64,000 nucleotides of DNA from Liolophura sinensis (GCF_032854445.1 NC_088300.1:14203570-14267569), one strand, 5' to 3'; positions 47,439 through 60,600 are shown, numbered from the stretch's first letter. The notes: generated from the letters alone by a model not told the origin. A program made the numbers and translations.

Positions 47439-50400
47439 CTGAAAGATAAAGGATACAATCCATCAGAAAATGTTTTGTATGAGAAAACTTATAGAGTACA
47501 CTTTTCTACTAGAATTCAAGGTACTGTGAGGTAAATGACACTCTTTCCACCAAAGCCCTGCAAATTACATAAAATCAGTAGAGCCACTTTTTGACGATTA
47601 TTTCATCATTAATCACTCTCTTATTATATTATAAACAGTTCTGGAAAACAGTTGTACTTTAGCCCTTACGTAAATGTCGCTGGAAAAGTCACCTTAGTTA
47701 TTACTATCCTCTGCAGGCAATGGGCATGTCCCGCCTAATGTAATTCGTGTCAAAGTTATGTATAATAGTCTACATTGTTCATTCTTGTCATAATGGTAAT
47801 GTTCTACAATAGAACAATGAGCAATCCAGCTTGGACCCGAATCACTATTACGGGGTAAAAAGTATACCACTATATCACCTACCAAATCTAAATCTTGAAT
47901 CTTCAGTGTTTCATTCAGCTGAAGCCACTCTTGTCTGTATCGTTCACCCTCGTTAACTATATCACAACCATTCGTAACTTTCACGTCAGCGGGGAAACTT
48001 TCGTCGTCATCAATGAGATCAAAGACAACATTTTTCGCTTTCTGTATTAAACACGAAACATCTGCAGAGTCTTGTCCATTTTCGTCGCCCGAAGAAGAAC
48101 TAGTTCCAGAGGATGCTTCTGTCGTAGCGGACGGTTTGGGCCCATCTGACAAGTCTACAAGATCATTGACCACATGCTCATCATTTGAACAAGCTTCTGT
48201 CGGATCATCTGCTGATGGTGACGCCTGGGCCTGTGGACAGGGGCCTTCGTCAATACCCTTTACTGTCTCCTCACTGGTTTTCGTTGCTGATGAACTCTGG
48301 TCTGTCCTTTCAGCTTCACTAGCGTTATCAATGTGTTCCGTTTCTGACACCACTTCCTGCGTTTTGCTATTACCTTGGGCCGTCACCTGATTATGCTCCG
48401 AACCTGTTCTCGGTGAAGGTTCTTTAGCGATTTCACGACGTTTACTCGTTGTTCGCCCAGTGCTAAGTCTGCTAGACAGTCGTTGTTCCGAGCAGACATC
48501 AAGATCACGTCTGAGATTCCTACTACCTAGAGAGAACAAAATGGTGTTAGTCTGACTAATTTGCGTACATGAATGTACATTTATGTGACATGCAGAATAA
48601 AACTATTATCTGCTTAGCACGCTGCTTCGGTAACATTTTAACCAACTGACATAACATCTGACAACTTCACCAAACTGCTTTCCAGTATGATTCCGAGCAT
48701 TCTCCTTACTGCGCATGTATCGATCTCTACATTCGCTTCACACCACGAGCAAATTTTGTACAGAAATCTTGAACAAAGCCGTGTTCACAGTGATGAGGTA
48801 AAAAGCGATGACATGAACAATCGGTCTCAACCTTTGTTTCTATTAATACTTTATGCATTTTCTTTACCTAGAGTATGTACAACAGGATTTTAACCAAACC
48901 TGACTTTACACTTTACACTTTAACAAAAAGACTTTACTGATGAATGCTTATTAAATTTTTCCGCGCGTAGACACAAGTGGTGAAGCTAAGCCTAAACACA
49001 GGCTCCACAGGTCAAGCTTGTCTAATAGTGGCAGTGATGTAATGTGAGCGAAGAGAGCGGCAGACGCGCTATACGAAGTACGGATTCCGATAATAATTTC
49101 AAACAGCAAAAATATGGACCTTAAAAGCGCACCCTCGAACAATTTTGCTAATATTAAGAACTGAAAGAGTCATTTTGGAATCAAAGCATATGTCCCTACT
49201 TTCAAAGTGCACCAGATCCATAGGCCCTTGTAGTCTTCAGGCTTGAAGCTATGCTTATTAGTTCAAACGGCTTCACACGGAAAGAAAGGTTTTCATAGTC
49301 TGCTCTAGGGTCAAAATAAGAACAAACCAGTAGATTTGAAAATCACAAAATCCAAAATCCCATGTACTTGCATTTTAGCATGAAGCCATAAATACTTGGT
49401 CCAGAAGATCCAGAGATGTTGTATGGATAATGTTATTGCCTGCTACAATGCCTAATATTAAAGAACTAACGAAGGAGCGGAAGGACAAACGACAAAACTT
49501 AAGAGAAGTTTTCATCTTAAAATTTTTTGACAGTTTGGTAGAGGTCACATTATCAGCTCTGGATACATATATCCCCACCCCCCACCCCCCCTCCACCACC
49601 CCACCCAACCCCACCCCAACCCCACCCCAACCACACCCCAACCCCAAAAATGAAGAATAAAATAAAAGTCTCACTGGCTCTCCCTGGCTTATCAGACGCA
49701 ATGGAAGTGTGTATTCGGCTCAGCGACTGGCTCCCCTGTACTGACGACTCGTAACCATTCAATATCCTCTGAAACCTGTTGATGAACCACTCCAAGGCGT
49801 AAATTCCCTTGAAGGTGATCGTGCCGGTTTTGGTGAAGATGGTGATGATCACGTCTTCTACCTGAAGAACAACCTTCCACAGCCCCCTGGTGTCGTACAG
49901 CTTCTTGTAAGGGAACCGAAGTGGCGGGTAGTTATTTGGGTGCTGAAGAACCTTGGATCAGACAGACAAACATTGGTTTTGCGGATCACAGAGGTCTCAT
50001 TGAAACAGGTAGTATGTGTCAGAATCTACATTTAACGGAAAAGGACCATGCTCTACACGTGATGTATAGAGACAAATTTGTATTTCGTACAATCACAACA
50101 GAAATTTAACAATCGGGATATCACATGCAGTATAAAACACTACCATATGACCTCTGCAATCTATCCAGTTATGTCAGCTGAGGAATTTGACATAATGATT
50201 TATCAAAACTGGGTGAAGTTTTCATCACACTTCAAGTCTTGCTCGGAGTGTTCCAAAATGAGGGATGAGGAATGTCCGATCTGTTTGACTTCCCCTTTTT
50301 GTTGATTAAGTGACAGTGTGACATAACTGTAGTTCTACGTCAACTTGTTCAAAAAACGTCCACCGTTAGTTCACTATATGAGGTCTACATACCTTTGTCC

Positions 50401-50551
50401 AGAAGGTAGCCAGAATGCTGGAGCCGTATCGAGACACATGTCGGATGATTATGAGACCTTCCCTCAGTTCCAGGTACACTGGCTCGGCGGTCCTCGCCAG
50501 GACAAACTCTCGGAGGTTCCGCTCGATCTCTGCCTCCTCGAACTCTGCCAT
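46887..50551 (-). CDS. Uncharacterised protein with degenerate phospholipase-D-like C-terminus (4 exons)
   Basis: Exons on the - strand: 50551-50393, 49942-49675, 48526-47883, 47438-46887. All have GT/AG ends and matching phases (0, 1, 0), giving about 540 residues. Residues 1-142 form a compact, strand-rich module with HPNNYPPLRFPYKKLYDTRG and then VEDVIITIFTKTGTITFKG. Residues about 150-330 are a Ser/Thr/Glu-rich, low-complexity linker. Residues 358-540 look like one half of a PLD-fold protein: KIYMASPYMDKPRLLD, then RRFHYSFLAGVKNAVAEVMV and TTADFHADHF. Where active PLD enzymes have HxKxxxxD, this protein has H479-Y-S481-F-L-A-G-V486, so the Lys and Asp are lost and hydrolase activity is doubtful. 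I do not know its function or name. There is no signal peptide or membrane helix, so it is probably cytoplasmic or nuclear. Confidence 0.75.
47883..48526 (-). CDS. PLD-like gene exon 3 (acidic Ser/Thr linker)
   Basis: Acceptor GTTCTCTCTAG, phase 1. The 3' end is placed at the TTG|GTAGGT donor because this restores phase 0 with the next exon. If unspliced, the frame stays open to a stop at 47694, adding about 63 residues. That would be an alternative shorter protein lacking the PLD-like domain. Confidence 0.7.
49572..49648 (-). repeat. G-rich tract with strong quadruplex potential (coding strand of intron 2)
   Basis: The + strand is almost pure C with single A or T spacers: CCCCACCCCCCACCCCCC, then repeated CCCCAACCCCA. 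On the transcribed RNA this gives many GGGG runs starting 27 bases downstream of the exon 2 donor. Confidence 0.85.
49675..49942 (-). CDS. PLD-like gene exon 2
   Basis: Acceptor TTCTTCAG in phase 0, donor A|GTGAGA in phase 1. It encodes the Thr-Gly-Thr beta-hairpin-like segment IITIFTKTGTITFKGIYALE. A C-rich tract on the + strand (G-rich on the coding strand) begins 27 bases beyond the donor. Confidence 0.8.
50393..50551 (-). CDS. PLD-like gene exon 1
   Basis: ATG at 50551, 53 codons, donor AAG|GTATGT in phase 0. It encodes MAEFEEAEIERNLREFVLAR and then a strand-rich stretch to ILATFWTK. Confidence 0.72.
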
Positions 50552-53500
50552 ATTTCGAAATTTCGGGTACTACTTCTTGTTTTACCAACCCTCTGCCAAA
50601 TATGTAATCATGCAAATGTTTTTAAACCTGCGGTCTAACTGGATATTCTTACTACTTAAATGCGATTGACGGAGAACTAAACAGTAAAAGCTAAAATTTG
50701 GCGGGTAACATACCTGTTTAACTATCGATTGTTGGAGAAAATGTTAGGACCGACCGTTCGGTAAAAAGGCTTGTTTTAATAATTCGTGCCTTCAAGGTAT
50801 TGTTATCAACCACAGCTTACATGCGTTGCGGATATTACCAACTCTCCCCCCTCCCCCCTCAACCTGATGAAATTGAAACCCGGCAAGTTGCCTCGTTTGC
50901 GTAATGTTTGCGTGTAGCTCGCTGTCAATAAATATACATGTACATGTATATGTAAAGAAGAAGAGCTAAAAAATTGTCTATCGACTAACGTGCATTGTCT
51001 ACAAACACTACTTAAAACAGCTGCAGAAACTTGTTTCAAAAGCCGAGTAATCAATTTCAAAATTTAGCTGAAAAATTGATAAATATCGAGTTCTATACAG
51101 TGCCATATCATCAATTAAAGGGAACAAAAATCATTTATCTGATGAGCGGATTTTACATTTTATATCATCATGTTTTACATACCATTCATGTAACGTTATA
51201 TAAAACCGAGTGTATCAATTATGGTCTTATGGGTATGATTCCGCAAAGCCTTACTTGATTTAAACCACACTGTGATTAATTGCTATAACGTACATCTCAC
51301 TAGTTTCAAGACAAATCTTTTTCAAGGTGAACCATGGGCCGTGATTCCAAACCGCTTTTTTTAAACATTGCATTTTGAACTGCAAGACTGAGATTCTACA
51401 GTGGACTTTTGTGACCAGATTAAGCAAGCTGCAGCACAATGATGTCACAGATCAGCATTTAGCACTACGCCAATACTTGTGTTAAATCTTTAAATATAAC
51501 CGTTAAGCAGGAAATAGGATCTGCGACGGCATTGATCTTCAGTCAATATTACCCAAAAGTCAGCCACAGAACCTCAATGTTTTTCATTTTAGTCTCTGGG
51601 GAAAAACCAGAAAAAAGAACACATTTGGAATCTGCATGAAATGGGCTTGCACATGCGACTGGTGGTCTCTTATTTTAAAACTGTAAACATAACACAACTG
51701 TATCGCTAGAGCCAAACTGTAGCTATCATTCGTAAGCTTAACTTTCGAGATCATAATAAAAGCCAAAATTTTTCAGAAGATTGTAGGTATTTCCAGACTT
51801 GAATCAGACTCAGAATATAGCCCAACAGTATGTAACTATAATACATCACATTAACGCTACCGGCAACCCAAGTATTGAAAGTAACAAGATGTAGGACCGG
51901 TACTTGTAGTTTTACATATATGTATACAGTAATCCCCAGTCTGTACCAGAGGCCCTACGAACTGTAAAATTATGAACAACCTGGAATTCAGATTCAAAAG
52001 AATTTGTGTAAAAGTTCATGGATATGTATAATTCCAAAATATTGTAATATATTGTGTTGTCATTAAGATCGGCACAGATGATATATTTAAGTCTCTGGTC
52101 AACCATGCCGCTGGCCTACACTGGTTGCCAAGGTAAACAACGACGTAGGTGACGCTTTGTCGTTCCACCAAACCCCAAGGATTTTATATACTCAGCACGT
52201 ATTTATAGCTCACGTTTCCTCAATTTTCCATGTTTTAACTAAATAAGTCCGAAAACATAAACGTGACACCCAATTTAAATCATTACCTCAATGAGTTAAG
52301 TCCATAACAACCGTTTTTCTTGCCACATCTGTGCGACGACGGTCTCCATATCAGTCTTTCTCGCCTTCACACGCAGAAGAGTTACTAAGCAGGTGCGCAC
52401 CTGAACACCTTCGCTGCATGGTTCGTGCCAAATTAATATACGTTCACGTGAGTAACACATGTATTGCAAGCTCTTATGGAAATATGTTTTCAACTTTTCC
52501 ATTTGCAATTGTATATAACATGTAAAAAAATAAAATAATGATAATGACGTAAAATAAAAAAACTTTTTTTTTATTTACCCACTGGTTGAACACTGGTTTT
52601 TATTTACCAAACTGGTTAAACAATTTTGATGGTGTCAATACTTGAATCAAGGCATAGGTTTAATGTTTTAATATGGTTTATTACAACAAAAAATGACGGA
52701 GCACAATGCTATATTAAGTGTAAACTGTCTGACTGTTTCCCTTGATAGTCGATACATTAAGTCATACCTGAATAGATTTACAGTTTTTCAAGTAAATACT
52801 GGTGAGTACACTTGTTCTGAAATCTGATCCTCTGCAATAATATATCTGACTGAAAAAAAATAGCACAAAACAGACAGGAGTAAACAAGAATAAGACTTAC
52901 ATAAAATCAATTTTAATCACATTAAGTCAAAATAATGAAATGTATACATTACTTGTATGAACAAGTATGTGCATTTTCTGAAGCTATACTACATTTGTTC
53001 AAAAGCTTGAAGCAGAAAATCTAGAAGTGTATGTAGACTGATAAATGGGGCAGTCACGCTGAATGATTGCAAAGACTGGTGCTAAAATAAAAATATTATT
53101 GGTACATGCTTATAAACTTGTCTTGAGTAGATAGCCACTCATCAACCACATGAAGTAAAACATATAGCTGCTTAAGTGAAATGAACAGTATAAAACAAAC
53201 CATAAACAAAAACGGCAAAACACTTTCTACTTTAGTTCAACTAATTTGTTTATTCAATGTTGATGATTTGCTTGTTAAATATTTCCCCCAAAAACTGAAA
53301 AAAAAAATCAGCCAACAACCATTTTATTAACCCTTCTTCGACATTATGATATTTGTTCATGTATAAATCAAAACATGTACATGTGTACATGTGTCTACAT
53401 TTATATCTTCCTGCAAGCATAGCGCACATCTGCAACACCGGTAATAAACTTACTATGACATTAATTGGCACATATCAGCATAAAAGTAAAACTTTGTTAA

Positions 53501-53560
53501 AACATCATATTTCATAAATGTTAAAGCTGGGCCTGAAATGTTAAAAAGAAAATGATAAGC
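50552..53560. other. Intergenic DNA between the PLD-like gene and SLC25A21
   Basis: No coding exon is recognised. The region just above 50551 should hold the 5' end of the PLD-like gene. It includes an AT-rich stretch with TACATGTACATGTATATG near 50935. Confidence 0.4.
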
Positions 53561-53925
53561 CTACCTACGCGAGACATTTTTGCACATAGATATTTTCCCT
53601 GAGAAATTTTTGAGAAAGACATTTTTCTCAATAAGACATTTCTCATCAGTATATTCTTTCTCTAGTAAACAACTCCCTTCCCAACTCCTAATGTAGACAT
53701 TTTCTCCACAACTGAAGACATTTCTCATCTAGTACACCCCTCCTGTCCCCTCCCCAAATGTAGATATTTTTCTCCACATGACATTTCTCATTGGTATATT
53801 GTTTCTCTACTAGATCTCTCCTCCAAAGAAGATATATTCTCCAAGACATTTTTCATCATTATATTGTTTTTTCAGTAGGCCCCTCCTATCCTCTCCACTC
53901 ATGACAACTTTCCCCAATAGACACC
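53560..53925 (+). repeat. Decayed tandem repeat, unit about 75-100 bp, about 4 copies
   Basis: The pattern GACATTTCTCATCAGTATAT, then TCTTTCTCTAGTA, then a CCCCTCCT-type pyrimidine stretch, then TAGACATTTTTCTCCA, recurs four times with many changes. Confidence 0.65.
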
Positions 53926-54269
53926 ACATTTACGTGCACTTTTCAACACTATAATATCTATTCCAATTCAATAGAATAACAAATTATGCAACATGACCTT
54001 ACTCAATAATCAACACAATCTAACATATGTATATTAGAAACATTTCCTTTCCAGAAAATCTTAAAATTTGAAGAAAAAAAGCCCTTGAACAGCACATTAA
54101 TCATTCACAATTTTTCTGCGTTTAATTCTAAGGATGTTGTTTCTGATTTTTTCAGTACAACTAAGAGACTAAACATGTTGGTTGCAGAGTATTGATCTTG
54201 GAAAGATAGTGAACAGCATACATGATGGAAATGTGGCAACATGATTGAACAAGATTCCATGCATCAACC

Positions 54270-54275
54270 TTTATT
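54270..54275 (-). terminator. Candidate polyadenylation signal of SLC25A21
   Basis: An AATAAA on the - strand about 330 bases after the SLC25A21 stop codon. Other hexamers lie further downstream, so the choice is uncertain. Confidence 0.3.
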
Positions 54276-54602
54276 AACAATAAATGAAGGGGTATTCAAA
54301 TGTTACCAATCTGGAAACAAATTCCAGATTGGAAAGATGCCGACTACATAACTGTAGCATAAATCACTTACAAACAATTATTTCTCATGACAAAAAAAGA
54401 AATCCTTAACAAATTGTATTACATGTATAGATGTCATACAGTTGTGAATAATTGTATGGAGCACCAATGTGAATGCCTTTGTTAACTTGTTACAATGTGG
54501 TATCTCTTGGTATTTATCACAACCTTTCATCAACCAGAGTCTGCAGTAGGCTCTGTGACTAGAACACTTCACTTCTGCCCTGGGTGATTATCTCCAGAGC
54601 CA

Positions 54603-54664
54603 TCACAAAACTCTCTGCAACCATTCAAATGCGGCCTCATACACCAACAGCATTATAGCACCAC
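54603..54664 (-). CDS. SLC25A21: SLC25A21 exon 8 (C-terminus)
   Basis: Phase 1, encoding GGAIMLLVYEAAFEWLQRVL and a TGA stop at 54605-54603. It matches the family's GGAVMLLVYE ending. Confidence 0.93.
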
Positions 54665-57600
54665 CTGTTCAGTCCAAAAGTATGAAGTCACAGTTAATAT
54701 TTAATACTTGTTATTAAACGGCAAGGAAAGACAGTACCCTTAATATAATAATAATACATTATTTAGCACAGTTCAAAAACATAATTTTAATTAACAAAAC
54801 TAAATACTGCTGAAAAATATATAGTTTATAATGACATGGTGTACAAGCATTATCACAACACCATCAACAAAAGGGGCAACAACTCCACTGCAACAGTTAC
54901 CAGAGTTCCCCCCCTCCACCACCCATCCACCTGAAATCGTACTTTGCTATCACTGTCCCTTTTTATTTTGATATGTACACAATCACAAGTAAGATCATAT
55001 CAATATTAGCTTCTAATTTAGCATTAGCAATAACAGAGTAAAGAAATTACTGGCTGTTTTTTTAATAGGTCCAAAATCAAGGTATGCAGAATGGTAAAAT
55101 GTTTACACTAAAGGTGACAGCTTCAAGAACATGGTACCATACTCAAAAGTCGCATACTAACCTGGACCTAGCCTGAGCACCTTGGGAAGTAACCCTTTAT
55201 ACAAGGCTCTGAATCTGAATTTGAAACACAAAATCAACATCTTTTAGAAGCTAGACAAAGTATTAAATGCAAATCTAAAACAAGATTTTGGAAATCAAGC
55301 GCATCTTGCATATCAGAACACTACGACGTGCATGTACGTAGAATATTTCCCACTAACCATTGAATGATAATGGCCTGCTCTGCTTCTGTACGGGTTGAAG
55401 TGAACGCTTTAAAGCAGAATTTTTGACCAAATACTATAGAATGCATTATTTCCAGCAAAGAATTAGCCTTTGGAATGCCGTCAATTACCAACTGAGAAAT
55501 TTAAGAGTTGACTTGCAATTAAAACTCAAACTTAAAACACCCAAATGATGCTGGAAACTGCCCTTTCTCAGTCATAAAACAGAAGAAAAAATAGAACCAC
55601 TGCCATGATTCTGTAAATTTAGTTTATTCCCACAGAAGACATCTGCTTTTTTCATTCCAAAAAAAGCCAAATTCCTGACGTAACCATGCGTATCTATATA
55701 CAATATTCTAAATCATAAAACACTAACCCCTCTTCCCTGTAAACTATGGCGATTGTCCTGAAGCAGGTCTTGTACTTAATCTGGCCAGGTACAGGTTGTG
55801 GGCCCTGGATGCGACTTTTGGCAACGTCAAACGGAATGTTAACACACGAGGCCATAATTCCTCCTGTTAATCCAATAGCAAATCTCCGTACCAAATCAAG
55901 AGACGGATCCTGTGTATGAAAAGGCATGATGAGATAACAAACTATACAGAATCCTTAAAATGAAAATCTGTATTTTGACTAACTTCTGCTAGAGGTCAAT
56001 TCATAACCACAATTTTTTGATTATTCTTCTACACAGTACGTGCATGTAATATTATTTTATTACATTGCTGATTTACAACATGTTTTGTATCGCCAATAAA
56101 GTAGCAGGTTTAAATCCAGCCCTCATGGCGTCAGCTGAGGCTTTAAGTCAGGAGGTTTGTCATGTACAATGTACATGCACCAGGTGGTTTCTCACTACCG
56201 GTTAGCCCTCCCAAATCTTGGCTGCCATTACACATAAGTGAAAAACCTGTTGCTGACAGCAATTAAACTGAAACCCTCCCCTCTCCCCTCCCCCCAACCC
56301 ACAAAAAAAGAAAAAAGAATACCACCAGCAATGTGGTAACCCCTAAGGGGAATCTTTATGGGTTTTGGTAATAGGTTTGTGGTTACCAAGACAACCACGC
56401 AAGTGGACAAATGTGTCCACCAAAAATGAAAACTTTTGCGGAAAACAGCTGAAATATTAGCCCAGATCATAGTGTTGGCGCCTCGCACCATTGTTGTTGT
56501 TGATAACACTGAAATAGGTCTTCGGTGAATTCCATACTTGGCTACTTACTGCAAATTAAAGTATCTATTTGCCAACATACTGAAGTAAAAGATGCACGGC
56601 TTGTTACAGGAAATGCTGGGCTGTACATAAAATATTTACCCATGTTTTCTCAGATCTGACCGTGCAACTCACGGCTGCACGGTTCGCTAGCTGAATGCAT
56701 GGCCCAGACATGAAATCATTTCTATTTATATAATTTATATATGGAAAATGGCCACCTGGTTACCATGACAAATGCATCTAAGCATCCACCAAAAATTAAA
56801 CCTCTGCATGGAAAACAGTTGGAGATGTATCCCAGACACAAACTCATATCTATAAATCAGGGAAATGCCTATCTGGTTACCATGACAACCACGGAAATCG
56901 ACAAATGTGAGTCGCGACACATTGTCATCTGTGGTTCTATGTATCCACAAAAAATTAAAACTCTATGTGGAAAATTGTTTCAATTAGGGCCTGGACACAA
57001 ATTCATATCTATCTATACAGTATATATAGGGAAACTGATGAAATGGTAACCATGACAACTGTGGAAATGAACAAATGTGAGTAATGACACATCGCTATCT
57101 GTATATGTATATATCCACGAAAAATTAGAACTCCATACCGAAAACAGTTGGAATATAGCCCGGATACAAAATCATATCTATTTATATAGTATATATAACG
57201 AAAATGGCTATGTGGTTACCATGACAACTACGGAAATGAACAAATGTGAGTTGCGGCACATTGTCGTCTTTGTAACTATACATCCACCAAAAAGTATAAC
57301 TCTCCATGGATGGACGGACAGATCAACAGACGGACAAAATTGCTAAAACATAATGCGCTCATAAAAAATCAAATGAAATGCTTTATATCTAATATTATTT
57401 TATATCCTTGAATATTGTACCAGACAGGTAACACTGTCATATAAAAGAGGTCTCTTGGCATTTTCATTTATTGAATTATTTATTTGCTTCCTGTTTAACC
57501 ATGTGTTTAAACACAACAGTTCATTAATTTATTTATTAATTTGATTGGTGTTTTACGCCATACTCAAGAATATTTCACTTATACGACGGCAGCCAGCATT

Positions 57601-60600
57601 ATGGTGGGTGGAAACCGGCAGAGCCTGGAGGAAACCCATGACCATCCGCAGGCTGCTGGCAGACCTTCCCACGTGCGGCCGGAGAGGAAGCCAGCATAAA
57701 CACAACAGTTCAGCAGGTCTCTAGTATTGGTGTCATATATAATCTCAGCATATCTACATTTAGCTAGGTGCCTTGTGCCAAATTTTCAAGATTATCAGAA
57801 CACAAGAGTCACAAAAATTTTATAAATACATGATTAGAATTAGAAACTGGGGAAAATGTCCTTACTGAATACTGCGGCACAAACCCCTTCACACTGTGAT
57901 AAAACCCAAAGTAAATCATGTTGAAAACCCCATGTCTAAGTAAGGTGGATGTCAGCCCTTTGTTCATCCCTTCAAGTCCAAACCCTTTGCTTCTGATGAT
58001 CTCTTTTGCTGTTGCAAATGTAGTATTTTGCTGAATAAAACAGAAAAGGTTTATAAAGGTAATCCCCATTTACATGATATCCCAATAGTTTTCATGAAGT
58101 TCACAGGCAGTGTTGAATATCACTGTACAATAGGGCCTACACAGATATCACACTACCAATTTCACACAACCATGCACCACTTCAGTGGCTAATGGTTAGG
58201 AAGTCTGTCTTGAAGCTAGGTGTTCATTTGGCCCTCGGCACTGAGAGCTTAGAGCAAGGAAACAGGGCTGATTGGCCCGGTGTCAGTATAATGTGACTGG
58301 ACGAGGTGTCATGTCTGGTGTCTTCAGCAGGATACATCAGTGACAGCAGCACCTTGGTGGGGCCTTGGACTCGCCCTGCCACAAGAAGGCACAATGTATG
58401 TACACACACCTAATGACTCTTTGTCGTAATATGACTGACGATTAGTTCAGTAAGCCATAAAACCCTAGGCATTCATTTATTCATTTCAGTGTGGTGTTCC
58501 AGTAGCACTATGTATATCAAAGAATTAAGATTTCATCATGATATCAGTGAAATAATGGTAAACCTCAAGCACACAAAGACCAATAATTTGTTTTTCATTC
58601 AATTTGTTGAACATTCATTCACCTTTTTGTGCATCCAATCATATCCTACCTTTGCGTAGACTGATCTTTCAGCTTGTAGCTTCACTTTCACAACTTCAAA
58701 GGGATTTATAACAATAGCCTCTGTTAGGCCTGCAAACAACCCAGCCATGGAGAACAGCTGAAAATAATGTGACAACTATATCTTTAATTTCAATGATAAC
58801 TTTAATATTTATGTTTACCGTAAGTTGATGGTCATGTCATACCAAAGACTTTAAAACTGGTACTTCTTGCTGCCTTGCTTGGCGCTCAACATTGAGAGGT
58901 TGGAGAAAGGAAACATCAGTTTTTGGCCTGGTGTCAGTTTAATGTGACTGTGTGGGGTGTCATGCCTGGTGTCTTCAGTGGAAACAGCACTTTGGGAGCA
59001 TGGATTTGCCAGTTCACTAGAAGATACAGTATAATTTGTACACACACCTAACGACTCTTCATCATGACGATGTAAAACTGTTAAATACAACCTAAACCCA
59101 ATACATACATACATATATACCAGCATTCTTTATCTTACATAATTCAGTTGTCTCTACAATCCCATTTTAGTACGGACTATGGCCATGTTTACACCAACAT
59201 ATTCTGCTTTCTCAGGGAAAAATAGCTGGCACATACCATTGGAGTTGGCATATAGTTCCCATATGAAAACAACTGCTTGTATCTCTCAAAGGTAAAAAAC
59301 TTGACAGCTCGTTTTGGTGTTTCAGCCAGAAGGGGTGGGAATATGCCTTTGTAGAATGATAGTGGGCTGAAAACAAAGAGAAAAACTGTTAACTCCTATA
59401 TTTCTCTCTGAACATTCTCACCAACTCAAGAATATTTCACTATACATTATGATATGAGGAATCCGGGCAGAGCCCAGGGAAACCCATGACCATCTGCGAC
59501 ATCACGACAATCGAGGATGACTGACTATAAATCATTATAAACCATTGTCCTATTAAAGCAAGCTGTTTGCTTTAATGCTGTTTTAAAGCAGGGAAAATCA
59601 GTTTGCTTTTTTTTTATGAAGGGCTGTTGTTTTATTTCATACAAAATGAATATGAATTTTAAATCTTGAATCTGTTTGTCCTGTATTTTCAGCTGGCAGT
59701 TGTAACTACAAGCTGTCAGTCAAGTTTAAATGGAGATCATCTATTGTAGCCTCTAGAGACAAGCTTAGTATAAATTTTAAGATAAAATCTAAACTATATC
59801 AGAGCATACATTTACATCACAGATGATCTACTGACAGCTGTTAAATACTAGGCTGTAGCTGAATAGCAATTGTCACTATCTGATTATTATAAAGTGGACC
59901 ACTTTGGTGGCCTAATGCTAAGAGCGTCCGCCTCAAAGTTGAGCGACCCAGTGTCAAACCCTGGTAGGGTCATAAGAAAGACTTTAAAAATGGTACTTGT
60001 TGCTGGCTTTCTTTGAGATCAGCATTAACGGTTTAGAGCACAGAAGCACTAGGACTTCAGCATGATACATAAGCACTTTTGTGACAAGATTTGTCCTGGC
60101 ACAAGAAGACACACAATATACACACACCCAATGACTCCTCATTGTCATGTGACTGAAAATTGTTAAGTACCATGTAAAACCCAAGAATATATACATACAT
60201 ATTAATAAGTGAAAATTTAACTATAGCTGAAGATATTGCTTTCTTTAAAGACAGTAAAGACCATGCCCATCCTGTGACAACACCTGCCCTTCTGGATCGT
60301 TACACCCCAGGCCACTCTCTAACTTAGCCACCCCCACCCTAACCAGACCCTAAGTACTTCAGGCCTATGCTTCCTCCTGAAGCAGTCCATCAACTGACCA
60401 ATCTCACCACTCTGTCTGGTATATCCCCATAAAGCCGTTTGACAGGACATGTTTCAGTGTAGTTCCTGCCAGCCTCATCTACACTCCAGGCCACACCTGG
60501 CTTACTCTGGTCACACCCATTTTTTGTCCCCACCCACCCTTCTTTTCGGTACTTCCTCTTGACATTAGGAACATGTATCGATGTAGATCCTCCCTGCCTC

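Noticed and set aside
47694..47883. Retroelement integrase C-terminal-like segment (GDIVVYFLPRN ... CPLPAED)
   Set aside because: The resemblance to a short beta-barrel tail is faint and no other retroelement domain adjoins. It is better treated as intron 3 sequence or an alternative end of the PLD-like gene.
48013..48390. 125-codon frame on the + strand
   Set aside because: It is the exact antisense of PLD-like exon 3, which has splice sites and fits the - strand gene.
56741..57346. Two + strand frames sharing a repeated peptide pattern
   Set aside because: The peptide repetition follows from the 170-bp DNA repeat. Frames are broken between units and lie inside SLC25A21 intron 5 on the opposite strand.
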